Source of the DNA: Coriobacteriales bacterium
Lineage (GTDB): Bacteria > Actinomycetota > Coriobacteriia > Coriobacteriales > UBA8131
Direction: 5' to 3'
Length of the DNA: 12,204 nucleotides
NCBI GenBank assembly: GCA_031267175.1
Contig: JAIRZP010000011.1
Coordinates: 1-12,204 of the forward strand
The position numbers were made by a program, and so were the translations under genes. The stretch's first letter is position 1; every line of letters begins with the position of its first letter. A model generated the notes under the pieces. That model worked only from the letters and a program-made list of their open reading frames with translations. It was not told where the DNA came from and ran no database searches. Positions 7,314 to 12,204 of the stretch are shown in pieces.

Positions 7314-8014
7314 TGAAGATCCTACTGATTGACGACGACCGAAGCATACAGGCCCTGTTGGAGCGGGTCCTCACTGCGGAGGGCTATACCTTCGTCGGCG
7401 CGCTGTCGGGCAAAGAGGGGCTGGCGCTTTTGGAATCGGAGCGGCCGGATCTGCTTCTTCTCGACATCATGCTTCCGGGCACCAATGGATTTGACCTGTG
7501 CGCGCACATCCGAGGAGAAGGCCGCCGTATCCCTATCATCATGCTCTCCGCCAAAGGCGACATCGTTGATAAGAGCATCGGTTTCAAGGCCGGCTGCGAC
7601 GACTACGTGGTAAAGCCCTTTAACGCCGATGAACTCCTGCTGCGTGTCGAGGCCAATATACGCCGGCATAAGGAGGACCTGCGGTTTATCAAGCCCGTCA
7701 ACAAGCGCGGCAGCCTGAAGGTCGGCGAGCTGGAGATAGTCTTTGATCATTACGAGGCCTACCTCAGAGGCGAGAAGATAAACCTCACGTCCAAGGAGTT
7801 TGAGATACTGGCACTCTTGGCAACAGACCCCGGCAAGGTGTTCACGCGCGCGCAGATCTATAAGCATATCTGGGGCACCTCCAGTGAGATAACCGAAGAC
7901 AGCATCACGGTGTTCGTGCGCCGCATCCGAGAGAAGATAGAGCACAACCCTTCCGAGCCGGTGTACCTGCTTACGGTCTGGCGCGTTGGCTACAAGTTTG
8001 CTGAGCATCTCTGA
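7313..8014 (+). CDS. OmpR/PhoB-family response regulator
   Basis: The 233-residue protein has a receiver domain (about 1-115) with the acidic pocket D7-D9, phospho-acceptor D51 in LLLDIMLPG, S79 and K101 (VVKPF), then a winged-helix DNA-binding domain (about 130-230) with the typical LTSKEFEILALLA and TVFVRRIREKI segments. The ATG at 7313 overlaps the kinase stop (TGATG) and has AGGAG at 7300-7304, 8 nt away. An in-frame ATG at 7307 is too close to that site to be preferred. Overlap implies coupled translation with the cognate kinase. Near the C-terminus the usual VxGVGY motif reads VWRVGY, a small variation. Targets are not known; the 10-bp direct repeat at 682-701 is a candidate site. No clear terminator follows. 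Confidence 0.93.
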   Translation: MKILLIDDDRSIQALLERVLTAEGYTFVGALSGKEGLALLESERPDLLLLDIMLPGTNGFDLCAHIRGEGRRIPIIMLSAKGDIVDKSIGFKAGCDDYVVKPFNADELLLRVEANIRRHKEDLRFIKPVNKRGSLKVGELEIVFDHYEAYLRGEKINLTSKEFEILALLATDPGKVFTRAQIYKHIWGTSSEITEDSITVFVRRIREKIEHNPSEPVYLLTVWRVGYKFAEHL

Positions 8015-8290
8015 AGCAAGGCAGATCGTTGCAGCTACAAAAAAGTCAGCTGGTGTGCCTTGTCTCGGCTGTGGCAAGCCACGTCATTATGGCCTGGCGA
8101 CGCGTTTTGTATGTGACATCATTGCCAGCCGCGCTCGCGAGGGCGCGACGCACAACCGGCGCTTCCTCACGTACAATGTCAGGCTATAAAAACATCGGCT
8201 TCAATGCCATGCAGGAGCAAGGCGAAATCTGTTTTGTCATCCGAAATTCTGATCCCAATTGTAGTGAGGCCTAATCTCAGCGTTCAACAA
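8015..8290. other. Intergenic stretch without a recognisable gene
   Basis: I find no supportable gene on either strand. Short open frames lack ribosome binding sites and family motifs. A small GC-rich hairpin, CGCGCTC with a GCGA tetraloop and GGGCGCG (8130-8147), could help end the two-component transcript but has no T-run. This stretch could hold decayed remains of the missing C-terminal part of the minus-strand regulator at 8291-8698, but I see no helix-turn-helix-like sequence in any minus-strand frame. Confidence 0.4.
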
Positions 8291-8698
8291 TCAGCAGGCG
8301 GTAAGCGCTTCAAAGTCGACGACGAGGGCAACTCCAAAAAATGAGCCGAAGGGAAAGGAGTAGCGTATATGTCCAGGAATCAAAGCACTTGAAGTAACCG
8401 CAAAATCGCCCTCTGCTATGCAGACACAAACATCGCGCGCAAGCTCACACTCAAAGCGGCCAAGACGACAGTAGACTATCTCAAGAACATCGTTGCGCAG
8501 GGGAGTAATGGAGTACCCCTGGCTCGCGCGTACGTCCAGGATTCCCAAATGGATGCCCGCAAACACCTCGTAATCGGTAAAGCCTACGGTTCCATCCTCG
8601 TCGTAGGCCAGGCTGCGCATACCCTCGTCACCGCTGAGAAGGCAGGCCTTTGTGCCGTACCATTGGGGAAACTCCTCGTTGGGCATGAGCTGTATCAC
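8291..8698 (-). pseudogene. AraC-family transcriptional regulator remnant, N-terminal sensor domain only
   Basis: The 135-codon frame (GTG at 8698; alternative ATG at 8686) reads like the ligand-binding N-terminus of an AraC-family regulator. It has DYEVFAGIHLGILDV, then YSITPLRNDVLEIVYCRLG with RFECEL, then AEGDFAV, and ends FGVALVVDFEALTAC before a stop. Full-length members run to about 300 residues with two C-terminal helix-turn-helix motifs; neither is present here or in the next 270 nt. No good ribosome binding site precedes either start, which also suggests decay. It faces away from the flavoenzyme gene at 8955, the position expected for a divergently transcribed regulator of that gene. 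A functional stand-alone sensor domain is possible but less likely. Confidence 0.55.
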
Positions 8699-8813
8699 TG
8701 CTTTCGGTCCCGCTTTCGACTATATGGGGGCCTTGACGAGTAGGGGGGAACAGGTGGTGTTTGTGATGCACCGCCAGGGTGCTTCGCCCGCCATATCTTC
8801 AAGACTTGCCTGC

Positions 8814-8835
8814 GCTAATGTTAGCATGAACTAAC
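8814..8835. promoter_or_regulatory. Operator-like overlapping inverted repeats upstream of the flavoenzyme gene
   Basis: GCTAA-TG-TTAGC (8814-8825) is a perfect interrupted palindrome. The overlapping GTTAG-CATGAA-CTAAC (8820-8835) is a second one sharing a half-site. The three related half-sites lie about 50 nt upstream of the -10-like TATACT, a usual place for an activator or repressor. Function is inferred from symmetry and position only. Confidence 0.35.
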
Positions 8836-8883
8836 TTACCGCTCCCGTACAAGCTTGCTCTGGCATCTGCGCGTGGAGTTGAT

Positions 8884-8889
8884 TATACT
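8884..8889 (+). promoter_or_regulatory. Candidate -10 element of the flavoenzyme promoter
   Basis: TATACT matches the sigma-70 -10 consensus at five of six positions and lies 65 nt before the start codon. No good -35 lies 16-18 nt upstream (TGGCAT at 8861-8866 is weak), which would fit an activator-dependent promoter. Confidence 0.35.
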
Positions 8890-8900
8890 GGTTGAAGTTA

Positions 8901-8920
8901 CTGAGACAATCCTGTCTCAG
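8901..8920. promoter_or_regulatory. 8-bp inverted repeat in the leader of the flavoenzyme gene
   Basis: CTGAGACA (8901-8908), spacer ATCC, TGTCTCAG (8913-8920) is a perfect inverted repeat. It begins about 11 nt after the TATACT -10-like box and so would lie at the transcript start, where it could be a repressor site or a short 5' stem-loop. A T-run does not follow, so it is not a terminator. Confidence 0.45.
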
Positions 8921-8954
8921 AATAAAAAAGGAGAAGAGAAAAGAGAGGAACATC

Positions 8955-10703
8955 ATGGAGAAGAAATACAACGAAGCGCAAGAGGTATCAGGACAGGGAA
9001 TGGATCGCAGGTCCTTCCTCAAGGGCGCGGCACTGGTGGGCGGAGGTGCGGCCATGGCCGGACTGGCTGCCTGCTCCTCCCCAAGCGGTGGTGGCGGCTC
9101 GGCCGACTCCGGCGTGGCTTCAGGTGCCGCGGCTCCACCAGCCACCAGCACGCGCCCCTGGGAGAGTGCGCCCGCAGCGATAAGCGACGCCACCGACGGC
9201 GGAAGCTACGACATCGTCATCCTCGGTGCCGGCATCTCGGGCAACGCCGCGGCTGAGGCAGCAAGCCGTAACGGTGCCTCCGTGCTGGTAATAGAGCAAG
9301 CCGCCGAGATTACGGCACACGGCGTGGACTGCGGACACATCGGCAGCAACTGGCAGAAGGAGAACGGCATCAACATCGACCCGGACGAGGCTGCCAAGCT
9401 CGTGTATCGCTGGTCGCAGCAGACCGCTAACTACACCCTCGTACGCCAGTGGGCACAGCGCAGCGGCAAGGTCTTTGACTACCTGCAGGAACTGGCTGCC
9501 AAGGACGGCATCGAGATGGTCAGGGCACTCTCCCCTACCGCCAAGTGGGGCTGGGAAGAGTTGGACGAGGTCTGGCGCGAGTTTGGCGACGCGGTCTCGT
9601 TTGTCAAGCCGGGCGACGGCATGTTTACCACCGACGGTCAGACCGTCAACTTCCGCATCATCAACTGCCTGTATGAGAACGCGGTCACAAACGGCGTGGA
9701 GTACCTGTTCAACACCCATGCCGAGCAGCTCATAGGCGATGCTGCCAGCGGCATCACCGGCGTTATCGTCACCGCCGAGGACGGCTCGCACGTGAGCTAC
9801 ACCGCCACCAAGGGCGTCATCATGGCCACGGGAGACATCTCCGGCAACAAGGACATGCTCGACGCGTTTGCACCCATCTGCAACCGTGCCGACGTGAGTA
9901 TGTACACCCCGATAAACGGCAATCTGGGCGACGGCCTCACGATGGGGCTCTGGGCCGGCGCGGCCTTCCAGAAGGGCCCGGCAGCACCCATGGTGCATCA
10001 GATCGACATGGAGGGCGTGCTCACCGCCATCACGATGTGCTGGCTCGCCGTCAACAAAAATGGGCACCGCTACGGGGCCGAGATGGCCATTGAGCCCATC
10101 ATCACCAACTCGCGCATGAACCAGCCGGGCAACATCTCGTGGTCTGTCTTTGACAGCAACTTTGCCACCTATGTGCAGAAGCAGTTCCCCACGAACTATG
10201 AGGAGATGCTCAACCCCCTGGACTTCCTCACCGGCGAGCCCACCACCATACAGGACCAGCTGGACATTTCGGTTGAGACCGGGCATATCACCAAGGCTGA
10301 GACCCTCGACGAGCTGGCGCAGAGCCTCGGCATTCCGGTTGACACGTTCAAGGCCACGGTAGCGCGCTATAACAGCTGGGCAGACAGCGGCGTGGACGGC
10401 GACTTTGGCGTGCCGGATCGCTTCCTCACCAAGATAGAGCAGGGGCCGTTCTACGCACAGCCCATTGCGGCCACCATGCTCGTATGCATCTTTGGCCTGC
10501 ACGTCAACGACGACTCCCAGGTCTGCACTGAGGATGACACCCCCATCCCCGGCCTGTTTGCCGTGGGCAATATGCAGGGCGACTTCTTCTGCAACAGCTA
10601 TCCCGTGCATTGCCCGGGCATCAGCCACGGACGCGCGCTGACCTTTGGCCAGCTCGTGGGCGAAGCGCTTGCCACGGACACCGTTATTTCCAAGACCGCC
10701 TGA
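8955..10703 (+). CDS. Tat-exported lipoprotein FAD-dependent reductase, fumarate/urocanate reductase superfamily
   Basis: The 582-residue product starts at an ATG with AAGAGAGGA 5 nt upstream. A twin-arginine signal DRRSFLKG (residues 17-24), a hydrophobic run and lipobox LAAC (Cys40) are followed by a Gly/Ser/Ala-rich linker. The Rossmann FAD fold opens with YDIVILGAGISG (85-96) and acidic E114; GVIMATGDISGN (287-298), IPGLFAVGN (531-539) and PGISHGRALTFGQLVGEAL (554-572) are the other flavin-domain landmarks. It lacks both the multiheme cytochrome domain of Shewanella-type flavocytochromes and an FMN-binding domain, so electrons must come from a separate protein. The active-site HHTMGG-like segment of true fumarate reductases is not recognisable; the matching stretch reads TMLVCIFGLHVN. 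R560 may correspond to the conserved substrate-binding Arg. The substrate is unknown and probably not fumarate. Many such paralogues occur in Eggerthellales. Third codon positions look more GC-rich than in the genes to the left. Confidence 0.88.
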   Translation: MEKKYNEAQEVSGQGMDRRSFLKGAALVGGGAAMAGLAACSSPSGGGGSADSGVASGAAAPPATSTRPWESAPAAISDATDGGSYDIVILGAGISGNAAAEAASRNGASVLVIEQAAEITAHGVDCGHIGSNWQKENGINIDPDEAAKLVYRWSQQTANYTLVRQWAQRSGKVFDYLQELAAKDGIEMVRALSPTAKWGWEELDEVWREFGDAVSFVKPGDGMFTTDGQTVNFRIINCLYENAVTNGVEYLFNTHAEQLIGDAASGITGVIVTAEDGSHVSYTATKGVIMATGDISGNKDMLDAFAPICNRADVSMYTPINGNLGDGLTMGLWAGAAFQKGPAAPMVHQIDMEGVLTAITMCWLAVNKNGHRYGAEMAIEPIITNSRMNQPGNISWSVFDSNFATYVQKQFPTNYEEMLNPLDFLTGEPTTIQDQLDISVETGHITKAETLDELAQSLGIPVDTFKATVARYNSWADSGVDGDFGVPDRFLTKIEQGPFYAQPIAATMLVCIFGLHVNDDSQVCTEDDTPIPGLFAVGNMQGDFFCNSYPVHCPGISHGRALTFGQLVGEALATDTVISKTA

Positions 10704-10745
10704 GGTTTTTCAGCGCTGTAACAGGCAGCGGAACACCCTCTCTTT

Positions 10746-10777
10746 CCGAGTGAAGCGGGGCCCCTCGCTTCACTCGG
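10746..10777 (+). terminator. 12-bp perfect stem-loop after the flavoenzyme gene
   Basis: CCGAGTGAAGCG (10746-10757), loop GGGCCCCT and CGCTTCACTCGG (10766-10777) give a perfect 12-bp GC-rich stem, 42 nt past the stop codon. There is no T-run on either side, so it resembles the U-less hairpin at 637-664. Confidence 0.65.
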
Positions 10778-10866
10778 GCTGGCACATGGGGAGTTTGAAC
10801 CCCGGGCGTGCCTGACCTTTTATGGTTGCCTGGAACAGTGGGCTCATAACAGAGTAGGATTTAAGG

Positions 10867-10895
10867 CTGACGTTTGGCGCGAAGTGCGGTATCAT
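10867..10895 (+). promoter_or_regulatory. Promoter of tRNA-Ser
   Basis: A -35-like CTGACG (10867-10872) and a -10-like TATCAT (10890-10895) are separated by an ideal 17 bp. Transcription would begin just ahead of the tRNA at 10911. Confidence 0.55.
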
Positions 10896-10910
10896 TAGGC
10901 GCTGCCACGC

Positions 10911-11001
10911 GGAGAGCTGACCGAGAGGCCGAAGGTGCTCGCCTGCTAAGCGAGTAACGGACACAATCCGTTCCGGGGTTCGAATCCCCGGCTCTCCGCC
11001 A
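10911..11001 (+). tRNA. tRNA-Ser (anticodon GCU)
   Basis: The acceptor arms GGAGAGC (10911-10917) and GCTCTCC (10991-10997) pair fully, followed by discriminator G and an encoded CCA (10999-11001). The anticodon stem CTCGC/GCGAG encloses the loop CTGCTAA with anticodon GCT (10945-10947), reading AGC/AGU serine codons. A long variable arm with the stem AACGGA/TCCGTT is typical of class II tRNA-Ser. The T arm CGGGG-TTCGAAT-CCCCG is intact. The gene is the apparent integration target of the element whose recombinase begins immediately to its right, and it appears to stay functional. Confidence 0.97.
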
Positions 11002-12204
11002 CGTCGCAAAATTGCGAACCCTTAACGAGCAATCTAGCAGGGGTTTCTTCATCCTTCGGTCGATAGTTGTATTCTATGACCAGTTCATCTTCCTCCACCG
11101 TCACACGATGGACGAAGTCCCTCAGAACGCGCTCGCGCTTCTCATCCGGGTTGTGGCCCGCGTTGAGCTGGTCTTCTATCCAAAACCGCATGAGCTCCCT
11201 GCCGGGCGGGTTTTTGCTTTCGGTCTCGGCAGCGACGAGCCTGGTTATCTCCGCGTGCTTGCGGCGGAGCAGGTCAAGCCTCTCGCGCACGTCGTCGTCG
11301 GAACCACCCTCGAGGTAGTCGAGCAGGTTCTTCTGGCGGCGCTCGTTGTCCCTGAGCTGCCGCTTCAGCTCCTTCGTCTGGACGTCGTCACCGCGGCGGT
11401 GTGCATAGGCCTCCAGCGCGTCCAAGAGCTCGTCCATGGTTTTCGGGTCGCCGAAGAACTCAACGGTGGCACGGTAGACCTTGTCCTCTAATTCCTCAAA
11501 GGGGATGCGCTTCGCGGTGCAGGCGCCCTTGGCGAGCCCCGCACACATGAAGTAGCGGTGCCTCTTGCCGGTGTGGGACGTGCCCGAGCCCCCGTGCATC
11601 TTCTCTCCGCACTCGCAGAACACCTTGTCTGAGAGCGGGCTGTGGCTTGATTTCGATTTAGCGCGTGTGGTCATTGTGTTCACCGTCCAAAATAGATCTG
11701 TACTGACAAGGGCGGGCATGCCACCCTCTATGATTACATCGCCGTAGTTATAGGTGCCGATGTACTTCTGGTTCGCGAGCGTTGAGGCAATACTACCACA
11801 ACGCCAGGGGCTCCCCTTGGTGGTAGTGACGCCCTTGGAGTTGAGCCAGTCTGCTATATCCTGCTTACCGTAGCCCTCAGCACGGCGCTCGAACACCTTG
11901 ACGAGGTAGGGCGCTGCGTTAGGGTCAGGCTCGTAAAAACCTTCTGAGGTTACACGGTAGCCGAAGACGTACACGCCGTTAGCCTTACACATCTTTGCAT
12001 TGCCTTTGAGCCCACGCTTGACCTCCTGGGAGAGCTTGGCGGAATACAATTCTGCCATACCCTCCATAAGAGACTCCATGACGATGCCCTCGACGGTGTC
12101 CGGGATTGCCTCAGTTGCGGACACGACCTTGACACCGTTCATCTTCAGCTCGTGCTTATACTTGGCCGAGAGGAACCTATCGCGCGCGAAGCGGTCGAGC
12201 TTGT
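10946..12204 (-). CDS. Large serine recombinase (site-specific integrase), N-terminus outside window
   Basis: The frame is open to the right edge and starts inside the resolvase catalytic domain (KLDRFARDRFLSAKYKHEL, then MNGVKVVSATE). The catalytic Ser lies beyond the window. There follow the long helix (IVMESLMEGMAELYSAKLSQ), a Recombinase domain (GYRVT, ADWLNSKGVTTTKGSPW, TLANQKYIGTYNYG), a zinc-ribbon with FCECGEKM and further cysteines in MCAGLAKGAC, and a charged coiled-coil. This is the architecture of large serine recombinases that integrate and excise phages or conjugative elements. The end is unusual: after LLVKGSQF the frame continues antisense through the tRNA gene (ESRGFEPRNG is antisense T-arm sequence) and stops at 10946 over the anticodon loop, so the last 15 or so residues are supplied by the target. 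The ATG at 12142 is internal. Confidence 0.92.
   Translation of the reverse strand, partial: KLDRFARDRFLSAKYKHELKMNGVKVVSATEAIPDTVEGIVMESLMEGMAELYSAKLSQEVKRGLKGNAKMCKANGVYVFGYRVTSEGFYEPDPNAAPYLVKVFERRAEGYGKQDIADWLNSKGVTTTKGSPWRCGSIASTLANQKYIGTYNYGDVIIEGGMPALVSTDLFWTVNTMTTRAKSKSSHSPLSDKVFCECGEKMHGGSGTSHTGKRHRYFMCAGLAKGACTAKRIPFEELEDKVYRATVEFFGDPKTMDELLDALEAYAHRRGDDVQTKELKRQLRDNERRQKNLLDYLEGGSDDDVRERLDLLRRKHAEITRLVAAETESKNPPGRELMRFWIEDQLNAGHNPDEKRERVLRDFVHRVTVEEDELVIEYNYRPKDEETPARLLVKGSQFCDVAESRGFEPRNGLCPLLA
11002..12204. mobile_element. Left end of an integrated mobile element at tRNA-Ser (continues past right edge)
   Basis: A site-specific recombinase gene abuts the 3' end of a tRNA gene and points towards it, the standard arrangement at one end of a prophage, integrative conjugative element or genomic island. 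Only the recombinase end is visible, so cargo, total size and the opposite attachment site cannot be given. The left boundary is approximate. Confidence 0.7.
11004..11017. other. 14-bp palindromic sequence 2 nt past the tRNA, candidate attachment-site core
   Basis: TCGCAA-AA-TTGCGA has perfect 6-bp arms around a central AA, which is asymmetric when read by strand. Serine integrase sites are imperfect inverted repeats around a 2-bp crossover, so this is a plausible att core at the expected junction. It could instead be a small hairpin ending the tRNA transcript. Confidence 0.3.

Noticed and set aside
8130..8147. CGCGCTC-GCGA-GGGCGCG hairpin as the operon terminator
   Set aside because: The stem is short and followed by no T-run, so I mention it within the intergenic entry and do not call it a terminator.
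7986..8274. Small + strand open frames after the response regulator, one with a CLGCG pair
   Set aside because: They lack ribosome binding sites, differ in frame and show only a single CxxC, which is too little to support a zinc-binding protein.
9120..10628. 502-codon open frame on the minus strand
   Set aside because: It is the antisense shadow of the GC-rich flavoenzyme gene; the translation has no family motifs and the + strand gene has a clear start, signal and FAD motifs.
10770..11009. Minus-strand open frame containing GEPGIRTPE
   Set aside because: This is the well-known spurious antisense translation of a tRNA T arm, not a protein gene.
1..12204. CRISPR array, rRNA, insertion sequence or toxin-antitoxin pair
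   Set aside because: No regularly spaced repeats, rRNA sequence, transposase or paired small genes were seen; the only mobile-element gene is the serine recombinase.

Overview
This window looks like chromosomal DNA from an anaerobic, respiratory member of the Coriobacteriia (Eggerthellales-like: Eggerthella, Gordonibacter, Slackia and relatives). That placement is an inference. It rests on moderately high GC, a DMSO-reductase-family molybdoenzyme with a Tat-type lipoprotein leader, a stand-alone Tat-type lipoprotein FAD reductase, an AraC-type regulator fragment beside it, and hairpin terminators without U-tracts. No taxonomic marker gene is present.

Layout. (1) 1-637: the 3' end of a gene, probably the C-terminus of a radical SAM protein, ending in a perfect 28-nt palindrome. 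(2) 638-842: a leader region with a tandem 10-bp direct repeat. (3) 843-4058: a molybdopterin oxidoreductase catalytic subunit (Tat signal plus lipobox) and a four-cluster ferredoxin-like subunit, closed by a convincing intrinsic terminator at 4087-4130. (4) 4251-8014: a TorD/DmsD-family chaperone, a second paralogous four-cluster subunit, a membrane histidine kinase with a c-type heme (CXXCH) Tll0287-like sensor domain, and an OmpR-type response regulator, all on the + strand and tightly spaced from 4998 on. (5) 8015-8954: mostly non-coding, holding a C-terminally truncated AraC-family regulator on the minus strand and palindromic operator-like elements in front of the next gene. (6) 8955-10703: a Tat-exported FAD-dependent reductase of the fumarate/urocanate reductase superfamily. 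(7) 10746-11001: a strong hairpin, a tRNA promoter and tRNA-Ser(GCU). (8) 10946-12204, minus strand: a large serine recombinase whose 3' end runs antisense into the tRNA gene, so this is one end of a mobile element integrated at tRNA-Ser that continues past the right edge.

How the parts may work together (inference): the molybdoenzyme is folded with help from the TorD-like chaperone, exported by Tat with one or both Fe-S partners carried along, and held at the outer membrane face by a lipid anchor, because no DmsC/NrfD-type integral membrane subunit is present. The heme-sensing two-component pair is probably the local redox or ligand switch for the cluster. The two most distinctive points are the anchor-less reductase locus with two near-duplicate electron-transfer subunits bracketing the chaperone, and the covalent-heme sensor kinase in the same gene string.
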